From Colwellia psychrerythraea (GTDB taxonomy: Bacteria; Pseudomonadota; Gammaproteobacteria; Enterobacterales; Alteromonadaceae): a stretch of 64,000 nucleotides of DNA. Position 1 is the stretch's first letter; every line of letters begins with the position of its first letter. The stretch spans positions 372,001 through 436,000 of the forward strand of contig NZ_JQED01000055.1 in NCBI RefSeq assembly GCF_000764225.1. The letters are read 5' to 3'. A model generated the notes under the pieces. The model was not told the origin of the DNA. It did no database searches and worked only from the letters and a program-made list of their open reading frames with translations. A program made the position numbers and the translations under genes. Below are positions 57,180 through 64,000 of this stretch, piece after piece.

Positions 57180-59048
57180 TTAGAATTTATAATCTAACGT
57201 TAGGGTATATCCTCGCTCTGAACCCGGATATTCACTAGACGTTTGATAATCTTTGTCAGTTAGGTTTGATACTTTCGCTAACAAACTCACTTGGCTATTT
57301 AGTCGGTAATTTACACCAACATCCAGTAAAGTATAGGCTTTTAATGTTTTAACTGGGTCGTTAGAACCATCGTAGCTACTTCCTTGATAGTTTACATCAA
57401 AGGTGAAATCAAACTGTTTGAGTGAGTAAACAAAGTTATAATTAGCAGAGAAATTAGGACGTCTGGCTAATTGGTGATCTGTTGATTTATCTTCAGCATC
57501 AACATGACTCAATGTTAATGTGTTATTGGTGTTGTAAAAATCAGCCGTAAACGTTGCTTCAGCACCTAATATTTTTGCTTTGGCTACATTTGAAGGTTTG
57601 TATGCACCTGATGGTGTAGGGGCCCACTCTATTAGGTTATCAATATCAGATTGGTAAATAGATATCTCAGCAGAAAGGATTTCATTTTGAAAACGCGCTA
57701 AAAACTCAGAGGTATCAGCGGTTTCTGATATTAAATCAGGGTTGCCTTGCCAAGGGTAGTATAAGTCGTTGAAGCTAGGCGCTTTGAAAGCAGTGCCGTG
57801 GCTAAGTGAAAAGAGGAGTTGATCATTTACTTGGTAACCAGCAGCTACTTGATACGTAGTCTCGCTATCAATGTCGCCAACTTTATCATAACGCACAGAA
57901 GCTTCTAATTTTACTTGCTCAATATCATGACGACCTGTGACAAAAAATGCGCGGGCATCTCTATCAGTTTCATCATATTCTTTATTGCTATCAATGCTTT
58001 CTGTATACCACTCAAATCCTGCGGTGACTTCAGATGAATCAGCTAACGGTAGTTGAGCTAATGCGGTAACTTGCTCACGATTGGTGGTGAATAAGCTATT
58101 TTTATTACTCGCGTCATTTTGACCGTTGTATTTGCTGTAGTTATCTTCAGTGCTGTCCTCTGAGGTACTTAAGCCTAATTGCAAATAGACCTGTTCTAAC
58201 TGAAGGTGGTTTCTTAAGAGAAAATGGTAGTTTTCGTATGTAGTCTCGTCACCACTGTACTTGGTATTCGAATCAATTTCTGTGGTGCCTTGGTCGTATT
58301 GTGTATTTAACTCAAGCGCATAGGCTTGGGTAAACTGAGAGGTACCAGAAAGTGCTATTGATTGACGATCATAACCGTCTTCATCGTTTTGATCTACGGT
58401 GTATTTGCTGCTGCCATCAGGAACAATGACATCAAAGCCATCAGATTTTTCTGCTGTGGCACTTAAGGTATAGCTATTTTTAGCATTACCAAATCCTATT
58501 GCACCATAACCTTGGTACAAGCTATTACTACCAACTTTAATACCTGCTTGGCCTTCACCGGCGCTTAAGTCTCGAGTGAAAATTTGGATTACGCCACCAA
58601 TGGCATCAGATCCCCATAATGCCGCTCTTGGTCCTTTAATGACTTCTACACGCTCTACTAACTGAACGGGGATATTCGCAATGCTTTTCGAACCCAGTGT
58701 GGCTGAGCCAACACGTACGCCATCGACTAAAATTAATACATGGTCTGAATTAGTACCGCGTACAAAGGCAGATGTCTTATGCGCAGAAGTACCTTGCGTA
58801 TTGATAGATATACCGGCAACACGACCAAGTAAATCACTGACAGACAAAGGTTGAATTTGTTCAATATTCTCACGAGTGAATATATTCACTGAAGCTAGAG
58901 TATCAAATTTGTCTTGAATAGTGCGATTCGCCGTAATGACAATGGTTTCGTCTGCTTTATTAATCTTTGCCGTGTTAGTTTCTTCTGCAACAGATAATGA
59001 TGAATAAAGTAGGCTGCTAATGCTTAGTGCTATGATAGTTTTTTTCAT
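57180..59048 (-). CDS. btuB: TonB-dependent vitamin B12 receptor BtuB
   Basis: The outer-membrane receptor for cobalamins. I chose the ATG at 59048 (622 residues), with TGAGGAAAAC in front; an earlier ATG at 59069 lacks a site. A signal peptide (KKTIIALSISSLLYSSLSVAE) is followed by a TonB box in DETIVITANR, the plug domain (LLGRVAGISINTQG, RGTNSDHVLILVDGVRVGS, VIKGPRAALWGSDAIGGVIQI) and a beta-barrel that ends in YTLTLDYKF with terminal Phe. A cobalamin riboswitch precedes it. Needs TonB-ExbBD from elsewhere. The annotation is secure by sequence and context. Confidence 0.95.
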   Translation of the reverse strand: MKKTIIALSISSLLYSSLSVAEETNTAKINKADETIVITANRTIQDKFDTLASVNIFTRENIEQIQPLSVSDLLGRVAGISINTQGTSAHKTSAFVRGTNSDHVLILVDGVRVGSATLGSKSIANIPVQLVERVEVIKGPRAALWGSDAIGGVIQIFTRDLSAGEGQAGIKVGSNSLYQGYGAIGFGNAKNSYTLSATAEKSDGFDVIVPDGSSKYTVDQNDEDGYDRQSIALSGTSQFTQAYALELNTQYDQGTTEIDSNTKYSGDETTYENYHFLLRNHLQLEQVYLQLGLSTSEDSTEDNYSKYNGQNDASNKNSLFTTNREQVTALAQLPLADSSEVTAGFEWYTESIDSNKEYDETDRDARAFFVTGRHDIEQVKLEASVRYDKVGDIDSETTYQVAAGYQVNDQLLFSLSHGTAFKAPSFNDLYYPWQGNPDLISETADTSEFLARFQNEILSAEISIYQSDIDNLIEWAPTPSGAYKPSNVAKAKILGAEATFTADFYNTNNTLTLSHVDAEDKSTDHQLARRPNFSANYNFVYSLKQFDFTFDVNYQGSSYDGSNDPVKTLKAYTLLDVGVNYRLNSQVSLLAKVSNLTDKDYQTSSEYPGSERGYTLTLDYKF

Positions 59049-59095
59049 GTTTTCCTCAGTTATAAGCACCCACCGTACTTACAATGATAAATTAA

Positions 59096-59300
59096 ATTTT
59101 AGGCCGGTCTCCGGACTTGAGTTATCAATATACCCAAGCTACTTGAAGGTGTGTGAAACCTGCATCTTTATGTAGTTTGGGTATAGCTAGCTCACACCGT
59201 TGCGGGGGCAGTATTGGTTTAACCAATTTCCCGTTTCACCTATAGTACTTACTGAAGTGTTCTTATTACTTTTAAGTAAAGCTATCAGGCACCTAAAATA
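59096..59300 (-). ncRNA. Cobalamin riboswitch upstream of btuB
   Basis: Read on the minus strand: TTTTAGGTGCC, GGTGAAACGGGAAATTGGTT, ACTGCCCCCGCAACGGTGTG, and GTCCGGAGACCGGCCTAAAA. ATTTTAGG at the start and CCTAAAAT at the end give P1. The conserved cores agree with the btuM riboswitch, but the stem between GTGTGAG and AGTCCGG is replaced by a dispersed palindrome (59129-59185). It ends about 45 bases before the btuB start. Confidence 0.93.
59129..59185. repeat. ATACCC-family palindrome inside the btuB riboswitch
   Basis: TATACCCAAGCTACTTGAAG ... and, in reverse, TATACCCAAACTACATAAAG ..., joined by GTGTGAAACC. It is the same family as 55638-55690 and the ends of 32036-32300. It forms the variable stem of the riboswitch aptamer. 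Confidence 0.8.
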
Positions 59301-59323
59301 TTTCTTAGTGACTAGCGTGTAGG

Positions 59324-60208
59324 CTAGCTATGTTTTTGTCGCAAAAATGATCTTGTTTTATCTATTTCTGCACACAAATCTTTTAATGCCGTTAGGCTAC
59401 GAATTGTCATTCGATGCATTGCATCGGCATTCGGTTGTAATATTTGTTTATTAGCTACGGCTGGTATTATCGACCAGTCTTGCCAGTTAAAGGCTTCACG
59501 CTCTTTTTGATTGACTGACAACGGCTGAATAATAAGCTCCACTGAAGCCGGCAGTACTTGCTCAATACTAATTTGTGGATATGGGGTGATGACGTGATGA
59601 AATGGATTTTTTACTTTACATATATTTAAAAACTGCTGCGGCCAGCTGCCTTTAGCAACCGTTGTTAAAGGCCTAGACCACAACTCATAAAAACCGGTGA
59701 TTTCTGTTTTGTTTTGGTATTGTTGCTTTATTTTAACCAATGTTTGTTCAAATTTTGTCGCTACTGTTTCACCCTGCGCGGCGTGACCTGTTATTTTGGC
59801 AAAGCGGCGTACTTCACTTGCGATGTCTTCAAATGAATGAGGTTGAGAGTAAATAATATTGAAACCAAGTTGCTCTAACCGTGCTAAATCATCACTAGGA
59901 TTACCACTTTTCCACGCAATAATTAAGTCAGGCTGTAATTCAATGACTCGCTCAAGTTGCAAGCGTACGTAATTCCCAATGCGCGGTATTTTCTTTGCTT
60001 GTTCAGGGTAATCAGCAAATGATGTTGTACCAATAATTTGCTCGCCGGCGCCAACATCATAAAGCATTTCAACTATATGTGGGGCAAGGGCGATAATGGT
60101 TGGTTTGTTTTTATCGTTAGCAGATTCTTTAGTCGTTTCTTTATTTTGCTCAGCATAGCTTGAGCCGGAAAAGACTAGCAAGGTAACCAGTAGAGTGATA
60201 AATTTCAT
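59324..60208 (-). CDS. btuF: Periplasmic cobalamin-binding protein BtuF
   Basis: BtuF delivers B12 to the BtuCD importer. The 294-residue protein has a signal peptide (KFITLLVTLLVFSGSSYAE) and the class III binding-protein features: IIALAPHIVEMLYDVGAGEQIIG, then IPRIGNYVRLQLERVIELQPDLIIAW, and later PQISIEQVLPASVELIIQP. It follows btuR in the minus-strand set and lies just before the btuB riboswitch. The C-terminal part is slightly longer than usual. The gene order supports BtuF over other siderophore-binding proteins. Confidence 0.92.
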   Translation of the reverse strand: MKFITLLVTLLVFSGSSYAEQNKETTKESANDKNKPTIIALAPHIVEMLYDVGAGEQIIGTTSFADYPEQAKKIPRIGNYVRLQLERVIELQPDLIIAWKSGNPSDDLARLEQLGFNIIYSQPHSFEDIASEVRRFAKITGHAAQGETVATKFEQTLVKIKQQYQNKTEITGFYELWSRPLTTVAKGSWPQQFLNICKVKNPFHHVITPYPQISIEQVLPASVELIIQPLSVNQKEREAFNWQDWSIIPAVANKQILQPNADAMHRMTIRSLTALKDLCAEIDKTRSFLRQKHS

Positions 60209-60290
60209 TAGGTTGTTTCTATATAGTTATCATTTATGAAGCTAACTGATAAATAGTTAGCTCTTATTTTACTTTGAAAGGGAACAGTTA

Positions 60291-60908
60291 TTACCAATCA
60301 ATACCTTTTTGCGCTTTTATACCGTTATCAAAAGCATGTTTAATTGATTGTACTTCGCTCACGGTATCGGCCAGTTCAATAATGGCTCTATGACAAGCGC
60401 GACCCGTAATGATGACATGTTGATGTTTAGGGCGATTATTTAATGCTTCAATAACTTCATCTAAGTCGAGGTATTTATATGAGAGCATATAGGTCATCTC
60501 ATCGAGTAAAACCACATCAAGATTTGTATCGTTTAGTAACGCTTTGCATTTAAGCCATACCTGTTTTGCTGCAGCGATGTCTTTTTCTTTATCTTGAGTA
60601 TTCCAGGTAAAACCTGTACCCATGACGCTAAATTTTACCCCTGCATTTTCCAGAAGTTGTCGCTCTCCACAAGCCCATGTACCCTTAATAAACTGAGCAA
60701 CTGCTGCATTAAGGCCATGGCCGACAGCGCGGGCAACAGTACCAAAACCAGAAGTGCTTTTTCCTTTACCATTACCTGTTATAACAATCAGCAAACCACG
60801 CTCATCCGTTGCGTTATCAATGCGAGAATCAACTTTTTCTTTCAGCTTTTGCATTCTTTGCTTGTGGTTATCAGTCATCTTGCTGTCAGTTGTTTTTTTA
60901 TCAGTCAT
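60291..60908 (-). CDS. btuR: Cob(I)yrinic acid a,c-diamide adenosyltransferase, copy 2
   Basis: A BtuR/CobO-type adenosyltransferase of 205 residues. The P-loop VITGNGKGKSTSGFGT, AQFIKGTWACGE, GTGFTWNTQ, LLDEMTYMLSYKY and IITGRACHR are visible. It lies between btuC (about 40 bases) and btuF (about 80 bases) and so belongs to the transport operon, converting imported B12 to the coenzyme form. The closest relative in the window is copy 1 at 46322. Confidence 0.94.
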   Translation of the reverse strand: MTDKKTTDSKMTDNHKQRMQKLKEKVDSRIDNATDERGLLIVITGNGKGKSTSGFGTVARAVGHGLNAAVAQFIKGTWACGERQLLENAGVKFSVMGTGFTWNTQDKEKDIAAAKQVWLKCKALLNDTNLDVVLLDEMTYMLSYKYLDLDEVIEALNNRPKHQHVIITGRACHRAIIELADTVSEVQSIKHAFDNGIKAQKGIDW

Positions 60909-60949
60909 AGGGTTATCCCTGCTGTTTTGGTTTATTAAACATCAATTTA

Positions 60950-61936
60950 TTAAGTTATCGCTCTAGAGCGATACATGATAAATAAGAAAAATATACTACC
61001 TAGTGCTGAGGTAATGATGCCAATTGGGATCTCGGCATGAGGTAGTGATGATCGGGCAATAACATCTACCCAGATAAGAAATATAGCGCCAATGAGCGCG
61101 CTGCCAATAATTAACTTAAGCGTTGTTACGCCAATAAGTTGCCTGACAATATGTGGGATCATTAAACCAACAAAACCAATGCCGCCACAGTAAGCGACTA
61201 TGGTTGCCGTCAATGCAGCACAAATGCCTAACATCAGTAAGCGTAATTTATCGACATCTACACCTAAGCTGGCAGCACTCTCATCACCCAATAATAGGGC
61301 ATCAATTTGCCTATGCAGTGCCAGTACTGTGATCATTGCGATTAATAAGATACTAGCAATGACGTAAAAATTACTCATTTCCACTCTAGCTAAGCTACCC
61401 ATAAGCCAAAAAATAACGCGGTTGGTCGCAAAAGGCTCACCAAAATAGAGAATAAATTGGGTTATTGAGGCGAGCATGAATGATACGGCGACACCAGCGA
61501 GAAGTAGCTGTTCCATGCGTTGGAGTACCTTAGCGATAAACACCACTATGATGACTGAAAAAAGAGCCCCGAGAAATGCGGCTAAAGGCAGCGCAATGGT
61601 TAAGTTGTCGGCTAAGGAAATGTTGGCAACCGTTGCGCCCAAACCTGCACCTGAAACGATGCCAAACAGGTATGGATCAGCGAGTGGGTTACGTGTAGTG
61701 TTCTGTAATATAGCCCCCGCTATGGCTAAGCCCATGCCTGCAACTAAGGCGACCAGCACCCTTGGAATACGTACTTGCCAAATAACAATGTCTGCTATTT
61801 GATTTTGGCAAGAGCCCACTAAGCAGGAAATTAACTGTGAAGAGTCGATGTCAGCAGGGCCAAAGGTTATTGCTGCGAGTACTGATACAATGACGAGTAT
61901 CAGCAGTGCGAATAAACGCGTTGAGACTTTATTCAC
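60950..61936 (-). CDS. btuC: Vitamin B12 ABC transporter permease BtuC
   Basis: The inner-membrane permease of the B12 importer. I chose the GTG at 61936 (328 residues): CGGAGC precedes it and it overlaps the btuD stop by eight bases, whereas an upstream ATG at 62044 would run 115 bases into btuD. About ten membrane segments are visible. The FecCD-family signature regions are RIPRVLVALVAGMGLAIAGA, LQNTTRNPLADPYLFGI and GGIGFVGLMIPHIVR. It is linked to btuD upstream and btuR downstream. Confidence 0.95.
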   Translation of the reverse strand: MNKVSTRLFALLILVIVSVLAAITFGPADIDSSQLISCLVGSCQNQIADIVIWQVRIPRVLVALVAGMGLAIAGAILQNTTRNPLADPYLFGIVSGAGLGATVANISLADNLTIALPLAAFLGALFSVIIVVFIAKVLQRMEQLLLAGVAVSFMLASITQFILYFGEPFATNRVIFWLMGSLARVEMSNFYVIASILLIAMITVLALHRQIDALLLGDESAASLGVDVDKLRLLMLGICAALTATIVAYCGGIGFVGLMIPHIVRQLIGVTTLKLIIGSALIGAIFLIWVDVIARSSLPHAEIPIGIITSALGSIFFLFIMYRSRAIT

Positions 61937-62759
61937 CTGAAAGCTCCGAAATGTCGCTGTTTGGAATACACGTTTCTTTAAGGTAAAAGGATACTTGCGT
62001 TGCGCCAGTGATGGCATCGATATTTTGCTGACAAGGTAAACCAAAAATTTTACTTAATTGTTCGGGCGCTAAAACTTCTTTAGGGCTACCATCGCAAATT
62101 AATTGCCCTTTATCTAACAGTAGTAATCGTTGACAATATAAGCTGGCTAAATTGAGATCATGTACTGTCATGATCACGGTAATGTTGAGTTTATTAACTA
62201 ACTGTAATACTTGATGTTGGTAGTAAACATCAAGATGATTGGTCGGTTCATCAAGGATTAATATTTGACTTGCTTGTACCAATGCTCGTGCAATTAATAC
62301 CCGTTGTTGTTCACCGCCAGAAAGCTGATTAAAATGACTTTCTAGTGCGTGGCTTAATCCGACTTTGCTGAGCGCCAATTCAATTTGAGATTTATCATAA
62401 TCACTATCGAGCGAAAACAAACTTTTGTGCGGCAGTAGACCCATTTTCATGACATCTTGCACTGATAAGGCAAAGATAGAGTCATTCTTTTGCATTACTA
62501 AGGCAAAATGCTGAGCAATTTCTCGGGCACTAAATTGTGTTATAGAGCGATTTTTAAGTTGAACGCTACCGCTGGTATTTGTGCTAGAAAGAATATTAGC
62601 TTGGTTAATTATGCAACGTAAGAGACTTGTTTTACCTGCGCCGTTAGGACCAATAATACCGATCACTTCACCTTTGCTGACAGTAAAACTAATGTCTTGC
62701 AAGATGGTTTTATGTGGAACCTTCCAGTTAAGCCCTGAGATATTTAGCAGCGTAGACAT
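61929..62759 (-). CDS. btuD: Vitamin B12 ABC transporter ATPase BtuD
   Basis: The ATPase of the B12 importer, dimeric on the cytoplasmic face. I chose the ATG at 62759 (276 residues, MSTLLNISGLNW); an in-frame start at 62843 would lie within the riboswitch. Walker A is GPNGAGKTSLLR, the Q-loop is in ALVMQKN, the signature is LSGGEQQRVLIARAL, Walker B is ILILDEPTNHLD, and the H-loop is VIMTVHDLN. It is the first gene of the minus-strand set and is preceded by a cobalamin riboswitch. Confidence 0.94.
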   Translation of the reverse strand: MSTLLNISGLNWKVPHKTILQDISFTVSKGEVIGIIGPNGAGKTSLLRCIINQANILSSTNTSGSVQLKNRSITQFSAREIAQHFALVMQKNDSIFALSVQDVMKMGLLPHKSLFSLDSDYDKSQIELALSKVGLSHALESHFNQLSGGEQQRVLIARALVQASQILILDEPTNHLDVYYQHQVLQLVNKLNITVIMTVHDLNLASLYCQRLLLLDKGQLICDGSPKEVLAPEQLSKIFGLPCQQNIDAITGATQVSFYLKETCIPNSDISELSGE

Positions 62760-62784
62760 AATTAAACTCGTGTTTTCCCGCACG

Positions 62785-62912
62785 GTAATAAGTAAGTTTC
62801 TATAGTTAGCTATCTGACTTTGAGCTAGTAATATTATAAACAAATAATATCAGCTCATTTACAGTTGCGGGTACAGTGATGGATTTACACCATCTTCGTT
62901 AACACAAAAAAC
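62785..62912 (-). ncRNA. Cobalamin riboswitch upstream of btuD
   Basis: On the minus strand: GTTAACGAAGATGGTGTAAA, TCCATCACTGTACCCGCAAC, TGTAAATGAGCT, an AT-rich stem (ATATTAT / ATAATAT), AGCTC and then AAAGTCAGATAGC. These are the core elements of a class I cobalamin riboswitch in the AGTCAGA form. CGTG ... CACG near 62770-62785 could form a hairpin over GGGA, the likely ribosome site. Shorter than the other two; the 5' part is not well defined. Confidence 0.82.
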
Positions 62913-63209
62913 TTTTGAGAAGCGAATTCTATCTTGATTTATCGTCATTAGCAAATTTTAGATGTTTAGATGGCTATACTTGTTTTTTCATCTGGAGAAT
63001 AATAAAGCTTACTATTCTGTGGCATAGTTCATATTTAATTTAATCAATGCAAATACAAATAATTTTCACTTAAAATTTAAACGGTTAGTAACATTATTTC
63101 TTCTTAATAATTCGATAAATCCTTATTCATCTACTAGGCTTTAAAGCAACTGAGTTTCGCTGATTTTCAGTGTCATCACTATGTTCTCAACATATTAAAG
63201 AGGTATAAA

Positions 63210-63695
63210 ATGAAAGGTAATCCAAAAGTTATAGCAAGTCTTAACGGCTTATTGCATAACGAGTTAGCAGCCATTGATCAGTATTTTACTCACTCTCGAA
63301 TGTATCAAGACTGGGGACTAGATAAACTCTTTGAGCAACTTGATCATGAAATGCAAGAGGAGATCACACATGCCGATGCGCTGATAAAGCGAATTTTATT
63401 TCTTGAAGGTACTCCTAACTTAACCGATCGTCGAGACTTAATTATAGGTGATGATGTGCCCAGTATGCTCGCTAATGATTTAACACTCGAAATGGAGGTA
63501 GTCGCTGCATTAAAAGCATCTATTACTTTATGTGAAAGTGAGGGGGACTTTATAAGCAGAGAAATGTTAGAGAAGCTACTTGAAGACACCGAAGAGGATC
63601 ACGTTTATTGGCTTGAAAAACAGTTAGGGCTTATTAATAAAATCGGGCTGCAAAATTATATCCAATCTCATATGGGTCAGCATTTACCAGGTTAA
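63210..63695 (+). CDS. bfr: Bacterioferritin subunit with intact ferroxidase ligands
   Basis: A bacterioferritin of 161 residues, which forms 24-subunit iron-storage shells. The di-iron ligands E18, E51, H54, E94 and the pair E128/H131 (E. coli E127/H130) are present. The haem-binding methionine expected at position 52 is isoleucine (EEITHAD instead of EMKHAD), so this subunit may not bind haem. AAAGAGG precedes the ATG. The second subunit gene starts nine bases after its stop, suggesting a hetero-oligomer. Confidence 0.95.
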   Translation: MKGNPKVIASLNGLLHNELAAIDQYFTHSRMYQDWGLDKLFEQLDHEMQEEITHADALIKRILFLEGTPNLTDRRDLIIGDDVPSMLANDLTLEMEVVAALKASITLCESEGDFISREMLEKLLEDTEEDHVYWLEKQLGLINKIGLQNYIQSHMGQHLPG

Positions 63696-63704
63696 GGGGT
63701 TGTC

Positions 63705-64000
63705 ATGAAAGGTAATAAACAAATTATTGGCTTATTAAATAGTGCATTGGCCGTTGAACTCATTGCGATTAATCAATATTTTTTGCATGCACGTATGTAT
63801 AAAAATTGGGGCTTAGAAAAACTCAATAAAGCAGACTATAAAATATCTATTGAGAAAATGAAGCAAGCAGATGATCTTATCGAACGCATCTTGTTTTTAG
63901 AAGGCTTGCCAAATCTACAAGACTTAGGGCGTTTGCATATTGGTGAACATGCAAGTGAAATGTTGCAATCCAATATGGACTTAGAGTATGTTTCACGTCA
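63705..64000 (+). CDS. bfr: Bacterioferritin subunit with haem methionine, lacking ferroxidase ligands (partial)
   Basis: The first 98 codons or so of a second bacterioferritin, cut by the right edge. [19 protein letters not shown] and [18 protein letters not shown] are typical. Counting from Met1, M52 (haem ligand) is present in EKMKQAD, but positions 51 and 54 are Lys and Gln instead of Glu and His, so the ferroxidase site is broken. E18 is kept. It lies nine bases after the first bfr gene. A complementary pair with the first subunit is likely. Confidence 0.93.
   Translation, partial: MKGNKQIIGLLNSALAVELIAINQYFLHARMYKNWGLEKLNKADYKISIEKMKQADDLIERILFLEGLPNLQDLGRLHIGEHASEMLQSNMDLEYVSR

Noticed and set aside
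61937-62044. Longer btuC start inside btuD
   Set aside because: It would overlap btuD by 115 bases; the GTG at 61936 has a site and a normal eight-base overlap.

Overview
The window looks like a chromosomal segment of a psychrophilic or marine gammaproteobacterium of the Alteromonadales, most likely Colwellia or a close relative. This rests on low GC, the gene orders serB/smp/radA, holD-rimI-prfC, queA-tgt-yajC-secDF and iscRSUA-hscBA-fdx, and the general appearance of the proteins. The assignment is from memory of gene content, not from a search.

Layout. 1-8.7 kb: radA (cut by the left edge), a double PilZ protein, serB, smp, a TatD-type hydrolase and argS. 8.9-14.5 kb: a 128-bp palindromic repeat, prfC, a small unknown gene, rimI-holD, tRNA-Trp and aceK, all on the minus strand. 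14.9-22.5 kb: queA-tgt-yajC-secD-secF, then an RhlE-type helicase. 22.5-26.5 kb: cobA (SUMT), suhB, trmJ and cysE. 26.5-32.7 kb: the isc operon with an IscR operator in front and a 265-bp inverted-repeat element wedged between hscA and fdx. 32.9-34.9 kb: a membrane GGDEF-EAL protein.

34.9-47.0 kb is a cobalamin region. On the minus strand lies cobC-cbiB-cobD (nucleotide loop and aminopropanol arm). On the plus strand a cobalamin riboswitch leads btuM, a cobyrinate a,c-diamide synthase, a signal-peptide-bearing and C-terminally anchored CobN-like protein, a MotA/TolQ/ExbB-like protein, a DUF2149-like protein and an adenosyltransferase. The CobN-like/TolQ-like/DUF2149 trio resembles the HmuS-type modules known from Bacteroidetes haem loci, yet here it sits in a B12-controlled operon without CobS/CobT. 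It is the best candidate for an under-described system in the window.

47.1-57.1 kb is accessory: a LysE exporter, an exported haloalkane dehalogenase divergent from a MarR regulator with two direct-repeat operators between them, about 1 kb without a gene, a U32-family protein (RlhA-like), a GST, a NUDIX hydrolase, an XRE regulator with a membrane partner, and an unknown lipoprotein. 57.2-62.9 kb is a second cobalamin locus on the minus strand: riboswitch-btuD-btuC-btuR-btuF and riboswitch-btuB. The window ends in two bacterioferritin genes with complementary loss of haem and ferroxidase ligands, the second cut by the right edge.

Three cobalamin riboswitches, two adenosyltransferase paralogues, BtuM plus BtuBCDF, and several scavenging steps suggest a cell that takes up and remodels corrinoids; no early corrin-ring genes are in this window. 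Several families of small palindromic repeats lie between genes; one forms the variable stem of the btuB riboswitch.
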